Virus record (IMG/VR): IMGVR_UViG_3300043409_000268
Span: 1 to 22,978 of that record
From: a virus
Strand: one strand, 5' to 3'
Length of the DNA stretch: 22,978 bases
Shown here: in pieces, positions 1 to 6,090 of the stretch
Layout of the letters: the number at the start of each line of letters is the position of its first letter
Position numbering within the stretch: the stretch's first letter is position 1
Position numbers and translations under genes: made by a program
The notes under the pieces: generated by a model
Told to the model about the DNA's origin: nothing
Database searches by the model: none
Seen by the model: only the letters and a program-made list of their open reading frames with translations

Positions 1-24
1 GCCCTTACCTCAGCATAGTTGCTA

Positions 25-240
25 CTAATGTAACTGTCTAAGGCTTTTTTCATACCACGTTTCAAAGTCCTTGGACCAAATTCTCCTCCTAACTGATGCA
101 CAAAAGCACTCCCTAGGCTGTCTACCTTCGTATTTCTCTTTAATCTTATAGAGCTTCATACAATTATACTTGGAGTACCTTTCAGCATCATCCATCTTAG
201 CTATTGTATCTACTATCTCTATCTCAGTTTGTGTAAACAT
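25..240 (-). CDS. Small conserved-type phage protein, function unknown (71 aa)
   Basis: I do not recognise a function. The frame is open up to 276, but I chose the Met at 240 (MFTQTEIEIVDTIAK) because it cuts the overlap with the upstream gene to 22 nt; the longer form would overlap by 58 nt. The protein is soluble and basic towards its C-terminus. It has three cysteines (one in KYNC, two in PRECFC) and a run of arginines (VRRRIW), followed by an aromatic C-terminus (FETWYEKSL). That mix would suit a small nucleic-acid-binding or metal-binding protein, but no defined motif is complete. It is the last gene of the early minus-strand operon inside the window and follows a small membrane protein. 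Existence is fairly likely, function open. Confidence 0.6.
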   Translation of the reverse strand: MFTQTEIEIVDTIAKMDDAERYSKYNCMKLYKIKEKYEGRQPRECFCASVRRRIWSKDFETWYEKSLRQLH

Positions 241-467
241 TCGTCTAGTATATAAGCAAGCAGTGCAGCCTGACAAGCTAAAATAAAATCAAAGGTAATA
301 AAAATAGTAAGCCAAAAAGCCACACATTTAATACAGCTCAAAGCAGAGTGTATATGTATGGCTATTGGGTACCTGGTGTTATACTTGAATAAGTAGTTAA
401 AAGTTGCTTGTAATGGTTCAAAAGTAACAAACCACCAAGCTAATGGTATAAGGGCTAGTAATATCAT
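219..467 (-). CDS. Small membrane protein with CxxC motif (82 aa)
   Basis: A hydrophobic protein with an N-terminal membrane segment (about residues 1-16, MILLALIPLAWWFV) and a second longer hydrophobic region (about residues 44-74). The second region is introduced by a CIKC pair (S-C-I-K-C-V-A-F-W). A CxxC motif just before a membrane helix recurs in small Bacteroidota phage membrane proteins that I recognise only as a type, without known function. It lies 22 nt downstream of the SSB-tail gene and overlaps the next gene by 22 nt, so it is probably co-transcribed with the recombination genes. A superinfection-exclusion or host-takeover role is conceivable but unsupported by the sequence. Confidence 0.65.
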   Translation of the reverse strand: MILLALIPLAWWFVTFEPLQATFNYLFKYNTRYPIAIHIHSALSCIKCVAFWLTIFITFDFILACQAALLAYILDECLHKLR

Positions 468-489
468 GGCCCAAATATAGTAATATTAT

Positions 490-732
490 TTAGAATGGCA
501 AATCATCATCTGCATCATCTGGCATTAAAGGTATCTCTGTATGCACTGGCTTCACGTATGGCTCTTGAAATGTAGTACTAAAGTACTTTATACCTGTCTT
601 ACTTTCTTTAAGCCATAGAGCTACCTCCATATCTTTACCATTTACATTTACCTTACCTTTGTAGTCAGGATGAGTTTCGCTTGTCTTTTTGTCGTTCTTA
701 AAGATAGCACCTGTGTTGTTCTTAGTTTCCAT
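490..732 (-). CDS. Small protein ending in an SSB-type acidic tail; candidate ssDNA-binding/recombination accessory protein (80 aa)
   Basis: The last residues are PDDADDDLPF. This acidic stretch ending in L/I-P-F is the hallmark of bacterial and phage single-stranded DNA-binding protein tails, which dock partner repair and replication enzymes. The body is short (about 60 residues) and beta-rich, with alternating segments such as YKGKVNVNGKDMEVALWLKE and GIKYFSTTFQEPYV, compatible with a small OB-like barrel. It is far shorter than a canonical SSB (about 110 residues or more before the tail), so calling it SSB would go too far. Neighbours are YqaJ exonuclease and ERF annealing protein upstream in the same operon, which fits a role on ssDNA. 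Its start is preceded by three TTAACAAT repeats. Confidence 0.75.
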   Translation of the reverse strand: METKNNTGAIFKNDKKTSETHPDYKGKVNVNGKDMEVALWLKESKTGIKYFSTTFQEPYVKPVHTEIPLMPDDADDDLPF

Positions 733-758
733 TGTTAATCATTGTTAAAAATTGTTAA
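731..758 (-). repeat. Three direct TTAACAAT repeats with 10-bp period in the leader of the SSB-tail gene
   Basis: On the plus strand the blocks ATTGTTAA at 731-738, 741-748 and 751-758 are identical and spaced exactly 10 bp apart. On the mRNA this reads TTAACAAT three times directly before, and touching, the ATG at 732. There is no Shine-Dalgarno sequence. The repeats lie inside the 3' end of the upstream 31-aa frame. An unstructured A/C-rich leader favours translation in Bacteroidota, so this is probably a translation-enhancing leader; a one-face protein-binding site (10-bp period) is the alternative. Confidence 0.6.
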
Positions 759-830
759 TAAATAAGCGATTGTGCACCACCACCCCCACACCACAGCAGG
801 GGCTAGTAATATTGTTAGTAGGATTATCAT
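735..830 (-). CDS. 31-residue single-pass membrane peptide
   Basis: Reading the minus strand from 830 gives MIILLTILLAPAVVWGWW, continuing to the end FNND: a single hydrophobic helix of about 25 residues and a short acidic tail. Support comes from context. Its ATG overlaps the TGA of the 59-aa gene upstream (ATGA), and it ends 2 nt before the ATG of the SSB-tail gene, so it fills the gap between them exactly. Genes throughout this operon are joined by the same ATGA coupling. No function can be assigned; small phage membrane peptides often act on host envelope processes. Confidence 0.55.
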   Translation of the reverse strand: MIILLTILLAPAVVWGWWCTIAYLLTIFNND

Positions 831-1006
831 AGGATCCTATCACTAGGCCATACTATCTCCTCACCACACACCTCTAGTGTGATAGCTTCAGCATACTCTA
901 GGGCTTTCTTAGCCACATAGTTAGGGCTTATCCCTTGTTGGCTTAGCATTAGTGCTTCCATAGCCACTAGTATAGCCTTCTCCTTAAACTCTTCTCTTTG
1001 TATCAT
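827..1006 (-). CDS. Small helical protein of unknown function (59 aa)
   Basis: Begins MIQREEFKEKAILVAMEAL and ends VWPSDRIL. It is mostly alpha-helical, with charged and alanine-rich segments and no recognisable motif. Its ATG overlaps the TGA of the YqaJ gene (ATGA at 1003-1006), and its own TGA overlaps the start of the 31-aa membrane peptide. The double translational coupling makes it very likely to be a real gene despite its size. Position inside the YqaJ/ERF operon suggests an accessory role in recombination, but nothing in the residues shows this. Confidence 0.65.
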   Translation of the reverse strand: MIQREEFKEKAILVAMEALMLSQQGISPNYVAKKALEYAEAITLEVCGEEIVWPSDRIL

Positions 1007-1680
1007 AATTGTTTTATTAGTTCGTTAAAATATTCTCTACATTGTTCTACTCTTAACTTAATTTGTTCTATCACCTCCTCATCTCTTTGTATTACAAAGG
1101 TCTTGACTCTTTTAGCATCAGGTATATGATTGAAGCTGTGCTGTTTTTGCACCTGGTCTCTAAGATCTAAACTCTCCTCCATTAGTCCTAACTTGTAGTG
1201 TGCACTCTTTACCTCCTGCTCAACTATGGCATGGGGTGTATTGGTTAGGCAGTAGCACAGTAGTGCCTCTTGTTTATTACATAAAAACATATACCCTTGC
1301 AGTTGGTAAAAATAGTCTTTGTTAGGGCATTCATCAGGTTTGTCAAACCAGGGGAAAGTAGATCCACTCCATGAATTTTTCACATCTAATAGCACCTGAT
1401 CAGTAACTACATCAGGAGTACCTGTTAGCCAATCATTACTAAAGTGCTCTTCATTCTTGAAGATAAAGCCCTTATCTATCTGCTCCATTACAAAGCTGAG
1501 GCACATATCCTCGCACTCATTGCCCTTATCAGTATACTTACTAGTGAACTCTTTACGTATACCATAAACGTGTGCCAGGGCTAAGCCTTGAATATACGTT
1601 TTAGTTGTTTGTGATAGTACCTCCCCTTTAGTTTTAGAAGAGGTCATTATCTTACCTATTGCTGAGCATCTAATCTTCAT
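1003..1680 (-). CDS. YqaJ-type viral exonuclease (PD-(D/E)XK)
   Basis: A 5'-3' exonuclease of the lambda Red-alpha/YqaJ type that resects dsDNA ends to make ssDNA for the annealing protein next door. Visible motifs in order: an N-terminal RCSAIGKIMT segment (residues 4-13) typical of YqaJ; the helix with KGNECED (E55/E57); the catalytic core GTPD (residues 87-90) followed by LLDVK (D99, K101); and the downstream YFYQLQGYM motif with Q126 and Y130, which caps the active site in this family. At 225 residues it has normal length. Its start ATG overlaps the stop of the ERF gene (1677-1680), an exonuclease/annealase pairing typical of phage recombination modules. All expected catalytic residues are present. 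Confidence 0.93.
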   Translation of the reverse strand: MKIRCSAIGKIMTSSKTKGEVLSQTTKTYIQGLALAHVYGIRKEFTSKYTDKGNECEDMCLSFVMEQIDKGFIFKNEEHFSNDWLTGTPDVVTDQVLLDVKNSWSGSTFPWFDKPDECPNKDYFYQLQGYMFLCNKQEALLCYCLTNTPHAIVEQEVKSAHYKLGLMEESLDLRDQVQKQHSFNHIPDAKRVKTFVIQRDEEVIEQIKLRVEQCREYFNELIKQL

Positions 1681-2228
1681 ATCATAGGTATTAAAAGCAG
1701 TGAATTAATCTGAGTATCATTCAAGTCAAAGCTCTCCTTTAATTTCTCTACAGTAAACTTACCATCAGCTATAGCCTTAACAGCCTCAGCAAATCTCTTA
1801 GCATCTATCTTAGGCTTAGCAGTTGTAGCTATGTGACCATCATCATCAGTTGCCTGAAGAGTGAGCAGAGCTTGGATGGTGTACCTACGAAAGTAGGAAA
1901 TTTGACTCCCCTGCTGCTGTGCATTGAGGGTTAAGTCCATAGCCATACAGCTAGAGATAGAAAAACCTGTGTAGATGCATACTATCTGAGTGCATACACT
2001 ACCACCATCTATAGGCTGTAATAAAAGTAGATCATGCTGTAATAAGATAGGCTCAACAGTCTCTAGGATACTATTGATATCTGCATAAGATTTCTTAAAG
2101 TGTGGGTTAGTAGCATTCTTATGTACTTTACCGATTAGTTGTTTTGCCTGGTGAAGGCGAACATAGAAGGGAGCAGGCTGCTGCTCAACCTCCTGAGGCT
2201 TTACAGCCTTAGTTGTTTTTGGTTCCAT
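1677..2228 (-). CDS. erf: ERF-family single-strand annealing protein
   Basis: An ssDNA-annealing recombinase of the P22 Erf superfamily; it pairs complementary ssDNA produced by the YqaJ exonuclease. Family features: residues 41-63 (NPHFKKSYADINSILETVEP, then helix) form the conserved ERF N-terminal segment, and residues 107-131 contain GSQISYFRRYTIQALLTL followed by ATDDDG, the characteristic ERF signature. The C-terminal 50 residues are helical and variable, as usual. It is 183 residues long. It has its own promoter box at 2251-2258, and its translation start carries the AAACTAACCAA leader element shared with two other early operons. Start chosen because it sits correctly behind that leader. 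Confidence 0.93.
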   Translation of the reverse strand: MEPKTTKAVKPQEVEQQPAPFYVRLHQAKQLIGKVHKNATNPHFKKSYADINSILETVEPILLQHDLLLLQPIDGGSVCTQIVCIYTGFSISSCMAMDLTLNAQQQGSQISYFRRYTIQALLTLQATDDDGHIATTAKPKIDAKRFAEAVKAIADGKFTVEKLKESFDLNDTQINSLLLIPMI

Positions 2229-2281
2229 TGGTTAGTTTATTAATTGTTTACAAATATAGTAATTATTATTCTATTTTCACA
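2228..2281 (-). promoter_or_regulatory. Bacteroidota-type promoter and shared leader element before ERF
   Basis: On the minus strand TATATTTG lies at 2251-2258, a match to the Bacteroidota -7 consensus TAnnTTTG. TGTG lies 19 nt further upstream (2278-2281) as a possible weak -33 box. The leader then runs about 22 nt to the ATG and ends AAACTAACCAATG. The 11-nt AAACTAACCAA (2228-2238) is identical to that in the leader at 8335-8345 and is perfectly complementary to the loop of the terminator RNA at 8488-8528. The gap 2229-2311 contains nothing else that I can see. Confidence 0.7.
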
Positions 2282-2311
2282 TTATTTTTAATTAATTATT
2301 GAGATTAGTAC

Positions 2312-2773
2312 TTATATTTCATACTTTACGCAAAAATTATCATACCACTCAATAAAATCATCAAAGGTCTTAGAGATAATATAGATACCTCCTGCAGCTT
2401 CTATCATTAATTGGTATTGCTTTTGCACCACTGACTGCTTATCCTTACCTATCTTTACTTCTATCTTTACAGATCTCCCATAAATAGTAGCAGATATATC
2501 TGCAGATCCTGGAGTACCTGTGCCCTTAGTCCACTGCCCTGCAGTCTTAGTGCCATCAGTTCTATAGCTCTGCCTGAATACTCCCATTGTATTAATCCTC
2601 TCAGCTTGATGCTTAGAGTAGTTAAGAAAGTCAGTGATGCATCTAGTCAAGCCATTAGCTGTAGCATCTGAGTACTTAGTGAATGGTATGATGTGCCCTG
2701 GTGCTGATGGGTACCTGTAGCTCATGTACTTCTCTTCAAGCTCATGTAGTCTTTGTTTGTTTTGTTTGTTCAT
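2312..2773 (-). CDS. VRR-NUC-type nuclease (PD-(D/E)XK), Holliday-junction-resolvase-like
   Basis: Residues 83-125 carry the nuclease core: KGTGTPGSADISATIYG with D92, then VKIEVKIGKDKQS with the catalytic E105-x-K107 and Q113, followed by the helix VQKQYQLMIEAAGG. The closing strand IYIISKTFDDFIEWYDNF is typical of VRR-NUC proteins of Bacteroidota phages. The N-terminal part contains the usual TANGLTRCITDFLNY and HQAERINTMG segments. At 153 residues it is full length. It probably resolves branched DNA or processes replication intermediates. Its start overlaps the out-of-frame ORF 2742-3098 by 32 nt. It belongs to the same unit as the CoiA-like nuclease and the primase-helicase upstream. Confidence 0.87.
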   Translation of the reverse strand: MNKQNKQRLHELEEKYMSYRYPSAPGHIIPFTKYSDATANGLTRCITDFLNYSKHQAERINTMGVFRQSYRTDGTKTAGQWTKGTGTPGSADISATIYGRSVKIEVKIGKDKQSVVQKQYQLMIEAAGGIYIISKTFDDFIEWYDNFCVKYEI

Positions 2774-3098
2774 TTTTTTGTTTTAAGTGTTCTGCATATG
2801 TAAATTGTCTTTTTGGATCATACCAATGTTTTTTGAATACAGGCATCAATAAATCTAATTCTGTTTGTAACAAATTCAATTTGTTCTGTAAGCTGTTCAA
2901 TAGTTCTGCTTGGTCTAACTCTGGCGTTAAAAGTTCGTATGTATTCTCTAGTTTTGTTATATGATAAACTAGCTTTTTGTATTGATATATTACCTGCTCT
3001 AATTCGTTTTCTAATCTCAATTTCGCAGCTTTCTTCCTCTCTAAAATATAACCATTCAGTTCTAATAGGTTGCTGATAATTATCTTTTTGTTTTCCAT
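2742..3098 (-). CDS. Coiled-coil ORF overlapping the CoiA-like nuclease in another frame; may be its frameshifted C-terminus
   Basis: This 118-residue frame starts inside the CoiA-like gene and overlaps it for 281 nt. Its amino acid content looks like a genuine charged coiled coil: LERKKAAKLRLENELEQ, then heptad-like KLENTYELL, then NSLQNKLNLLQTELDLL, ending in WYDPKRQFTYAEHLKQ. Immediately upstream of its Met the frame is closed by TAA. Two readings are possible. It may be a separate overlapping gene, or it may be the true C-terminal extension of the nuclease, reached by a +1 shift around the purine-rich stretch at about 3035-3047. CoiA-like proteins often continue into a charged helical tail after the TEWLYFREE region, which favours the second reading. 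The frame extends into the VRR-NUC start by 32 nt. Confidence 0.5.
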   Translation of the reverse strand: MENKKIIISNLLELNGYILERKKAAKLRLENELEQVIYQYKKLVYHITKLENTYELLTPELDQAELLNSLQNKLNLLQTELDLLMPVFKKHWYDPKRQFTYAEHLKQKNEQTKQTKTT

Positions 3099-3546
3099 AA
3101 GTTAGTTCTATTGTTGGTATTTGATATTGATTAATTTTTTCTATATCCTTATCATCTTTAGCATGTGTTACATTCACTTCTACTATGCACATTATCTCAC
3201 CATCACTATCTAAAAATAAACAATCAGGTCTCATAGAGTAATCAGGTATTTTTGCTTTAATATATCTAGCTGCCTCAGCTTCTAGTAATACTTTATCACA
3301 TATAATTGTTAAATTATCTACTTGCACTGTTTTTTTCTCTTTTAAGTATTTTTGACAGTCTTTGTGAAAAATTATATTTACATCAATATCCTCACCTCTT
3401 TTAGTTTTGTAGTGCTTTCTATACTTATCACCATGTGCTACTATTATCTCATACTCTTTATCTTCATACCTAAAATAATATGTATTACCCTTAACAGCAT
3501 CATCAATATGTATGCTATTACCATCTATATCCTCAGCGTATATCAT
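2818..3546 (-). CDS. CoiA-like PD-(D/E)XK nuclease
   Basis: The centre of this 242-residue protein has the pattern of competence-protein CoiA-like nucleases: a helix (VLLEAEAARYIKAKIPDYS), then RPDCLFLDSDGEI with D108, then CIVEVNVTHAKDDKDIEKI with E123 and the conserved T-H, then YQIPTIELTY, then TEWLYFREEE. The lysine of the usual E-x-K is replaced by asparagine (E123-V-N125), as is common in this subgroup. The N-terminal 65 residues are a beta-rich domain with DKYRKHYKTKRGED. The last 70 residues in this frame are less protein-like than the alternative frame on the same DNA, so the C-terminus may be shifted. Start overlaps the primase-helicase stop (ATGA). Likely role: processing phage or host DNA during replication. 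Confidence 0.72.
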   Translation of the reverse strand: MIYAEDIDGNSIHIDDAVKGNTYYFRYEDKEYEIIVAHGDKYRKHYKTKRGEDIDVNIIFHKDCQKYLKEKKTVQVDNLTIICDKVLLEAEAARYIKAKIPDYSMRPDCLFLDSDGEIMCIVEVNVTHAKDDKDIEKINQYQIPTIELTYGKQKDNYQQPIRTEWLYFREEESCEIEIRKRIRAGNISIQKASLSYNKTREYIRTFNARVRPSRTIEQLTEQIEFVTNRIRFIDACIQKTLV

Positions 3547-5867
3547 AACTTAGTTATCTTGAACCATCTACCTACTGCACTTCTACCCTTGTCGAAGTGA
3601 TACCCCTTAAACTTGCAGTACTCATTAACCATCTTAAGATACCTCTGAGCATTTAGATCATGCCACCCTCCTGTGTAAGTTTGGAAGTCTTGTATAGATA
3701 CATTGTTATAGTGCAGCGTGTCCATTGTAATGTTACCCTCTATTGCATAGTCGTAAAACTCTTTGTTAGTAGAAGAGATAAATCTTTTGTCATTAGCATT
3801 AATAGCTACTGATTTAACAAGGCCCATTGATAAGAATTTCTGCAGGTTGTTTATCATATAGTTATCAAAGATTAACCAATCTACTAAGGTCCAGCTGTCA
3901 AATAACAACCTACCATACTCATCTAGTGGGTTTCGCTGAGCATTAAAGTACTGATTAAACTCTATTTCGTGCCTTCTCCTGTCATGGCTACCACCTGCAC
4001 CACTTATCACATAGTTGGTAGTGATGACTATCTTAGGGCTCCTTTCAAATGGGATAAAGATCTCATCTTTATTTTTTCTGTTCACTGTAATCCCTTCTGA
4101 GATAAGTGAGAATAGCTGCTCAAAGTCAAAGTTCTTTTTAACATCATCAAAGGCTAAAATTTGACTATCTAAATTTACTCGCTGATAAACAAAATCAGAC
4201 TTTTGAGGGTTGAATGCTTTACCATCTATCTTTACTATATTTCTAATCTTACCAATAGCAGTTAGCACTAAGCTCTTACCACTTCCCCCATTAGGATTAT
4301 CATCTATTTCCTGATCATTAAAAATAATTGCTTTCTGATCTGTTTTATCTTTGTAGGTATGGAGTAAATAACCTAAGGTAGTCTCTAAGGCATTCACCCT
4401 CTGCTCATCATCTGCAGATACTTTGCTTACAAAGCTCTTAAAATCATTTTCAATAGTCTTAGTAGGTTTGTAATCTCTATCAATGATTTGCCTATCCCAA
4501 ATGTACCCATCTATATCAATGTAGGGCACAATATCTATCTTATCTTTTGTAATCTTAACTACTCCATTTCTGTAAGGTATGAAGCTCACATCTTTAGTAT
4601 CCTGCAGCATCATTAAACCGATAGGCTCTAGCATAGATAAGTGACCATCTGTAAAGAGGTAGGGTGATTTACTGCAGTAGTTCCAAACTTCCACTTGCTT
4701 CTGCTTCATAAGATAAGCTAAGACAAAATCTTTAACCTGGTCCACTGAGGATAGATTAACTTTATTTTCTATTACCCTAACAAATGTAGGTTTCTCTGAT
4801 CGTTCAGGATAATACTTATTAAAGCCATACTTGTATAAGAAGTCACGATACTTCATAGGATCTACAGATACCCCTTTCTTATCACTAAAAGTCCAGAATA
4901 CATCCTCACTATTAGCCACATCTTTTTTAACATCCTCTACCACATCAGGCTTAATATCTAATTGCTTTGATATATCACTAGGGGAGATGCCCTCTTTTAG
5001 TTTAGACTTTACTTTTATTATAGTTTCTTTATCCTCAAAGTACTTAGTGCCTTTATCACTTCTTTTGTAAGCAGATCCTACACAGGTATTAATTTCTATT
5101 TGTGTAAAGGTCTTATCACTGTACTGATGCAGGTATAGTTTAGCAGTATTTTCACTGATACCATACTCACAAAAGCAGGATGCTACCTTAAACACCCAAT
5201 TATTTCTACCATTACCAATATCACCATGATTAAACTTCATTATATTATCAATGATATTACTTTCATTAGTCATTGGTAGCACTGGCACCTTATCAAAAGA
5301 GCTATGCCCTTTCTCCTCCTCAATAAGATTAAACACCTCAGCATCTAAATTGATATAGGCTGTAGGATCATAAGACTCAAAGCACACCCTACTAACATTA
5401 CAGCTAGAAGTATCAAAGTAGTCACTATCTATGTACTCCTCAAAGGCCTTAAATCTTCTCTTATGTGTGAATTTGTCTGATGGTGGTATCTTAATCACGC
5501 ACTTTAAGCCTTTGCCTGATGGTGATACAAATATCATAAAGACATTGATACAGGCCATTAGCCGAACTTTCTCAGCTTCCATTACCTCATCACTAGGATA
5601 ATCATCAAAGTCTAAGATACAAAGCCCTGAGTGCTCAATAAGGCCATTATCATTCCTTTCATTAAACGTACCATTAAACATTATAGCTCTAAGGCTGTTT
5701 TTTAGGCTGCTGTAGGCAGGATTATCATCTTCCATAGCTCTAAGAGCAGTGATCTTATCAATAAGCTCAGGGTAGCCCTCTTTTATTCTATTGTAAACAT
5801 CTACTACGTCTTGAGTGTAGGGAGTTTCTTTAGAATTGAATAAGGACTTGAATACAGATATCTTCAT
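3543..5867 (-). CDS. Primase-polymerase / SF3 helicase replication protein (BT4734-like N-terminus)
   Basis: The main replication enzyme of the phage. The N-terminal ~200 residues match the BT4734/VirE-N type of archaeo-eukaryotic primase: LCILDFDD (catalytic acidic residues 86-89), SPSGKGLK (115-122) and SRVCFESYDP (159-168). A helical linker (about 200-330) resembles the primase C-terminal region. The C-terminal half is a superfamily 3 helicase: Walker A NPNGGSGKS (524-532), Walker B QILAFDDV (569-576), motif C KIVITTNY (612-619), and an arginine-rich SHDRRRHEIEF segment after it. At 774 residues it has normal length for the fusion. A promoter box and leader element precede it, and an iteron-rich region that may be the origin lies directly upstream. 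Confidence 0.93.
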   Translation of the reverse strand: MKISVFKSLFNSKETPYTQDVVDVYNRIKEGYPELIDKITALRAMEDDNPAYSSLKNSLRAIMFNGTFNERNDNGLIEHSGLCILDFDDYPSDEVMEAEKVRLMACINVFMIFVSPSGKGLKCVIKIPPSDKFTHKRRFKAFEEYIDSDYFDTSSCNVSRVCFESYDPTAYINLDAEVFNLIEEEKGHSSFDKVPVLPMTNESNIIDNIMKFNHGDIGNGRNNWVFKVASCFCEYGISENTAKLYLHQYSDKTFTQIEINTCVGSAYKRSDKGTKYFEDKETIIKVKSKLKEGISPSDISKQLDIKPDVVEDVKKDVANSEDVFWTFSDKKGVSVDPMKYRDFLYKYGFNKYYPERSEKPTFVRVIENKVNLSSVDQVKDFVLAYLMKQKQVEVWNYCSKSPYLFTDGHLSMLEPIGLMMLQDTKDVSFIPYRNGVVKITKDKIDIVPYIDIDGYIWDRQIIDRDYKPTKTIENDFKSFVSKVSADDEQRVNALETTLGYLLHTYKDKTDQKAIIFNDQEIDDNPNGGSGKSLVLTAIGKIRNIVKIDGKAFNPQKSDFVYQRVNLDSQILAFDDVKKNFDFEQLFSLISEGITVNRKNKDEIFIPFERSPKIVITTNYVISGAGGSHDRRRHEIEFNQYFNAQRNPLDEYGRLLFDSWTLVDWLIFDNYMINNLQKFLSMGLVKSVAINANDKRFISSTNKEFYDYAIEGNITMDTLHYNNVSIQDFQTYTGGWHDLNAQRYLKMVNEYCKFKGYHFDKGRSAVGRWFKITKL

Positions 5868-5914
5868 GGTTAGTTAGTTGGGGTGTAAATATAATCATTA
5901 ATTCTATATGACAA
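5867..5914 (-). promoter_or_regulatory. Promoter-like box and leader element before the primase-helicase
   Basis: On the minus strand TATATTTA lies at 5886-5893, one base off the TAnnTTTG box. TTG at 5912-5914 stands 18 nt upstream as a possible -33 element, and it is part of an iteron-like TTGTCAT. The leader ends AACTAACCATG. AACTAACCA (5867-5875) is the same element as in the other two early leaders, here with 9 nt of complementarity to the terminator loop at 8504-8521. Confidence 0.55.
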
Positions 5915-6089
5915 CACTATGACGCAAAATGACGCAAATTTTAAGCCCTTGTCATAGCTAATAAGTATACTGCTATTGACTATTAGAGCTTTATGACGCA
6001 AATGACGCAAAATAAAATAAAAAAAATTATTTAGAAAATGCAAAAAGTTACAGCAGACGCTAATAAGAGAAGTTGTCATAGCGTCATTA
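5908..6089. other. Iteron cluster with AT-rich tract: candidate replication origin or operator
   Basis: This gene-free stretch carries at least eight copies of the core ATGAC(G/A). Direct copies: ATGACAAC at 5908; two perfect tandem ATGACGCAAA units at 5919-5928 and 5929-5938; a second pair at 5993-6001 and 6002-6012. Inverted copies: TTGTCAT at 5950 and 6073, and GCGTCAT at 6081-6087. Between the second pair and the last inverted copies lies a very A/T-rich segment (6011-6050) suitable as an unwinding element. The region sits between a DnaA-domain-IV-like gene and the primase-helicase gene. Iterons next to replication genes are classical for origins; binding of an autoregulator to the primase promoter is the alternative. 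Confidence 0.65.
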
Positions 6090-6090
6090 G

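Noticed and set aside
472-479. TATATTTG on the minus strand directly before the small membrane protein gene
   Set aside because: It lies only 5 nt before the ATG at 467, so the start would be leaderless, and the AACTAACC leader element is absent. Probably coincidental in AT-rich sequence, though a weak promoter is not excluded.
1250-1260. TTGGTTAG inside the YqaJ gene as another copy of the leader element
   Set aside because: It matches only 8 nt, is inside coding sequence and is not near a start codon or promoter.
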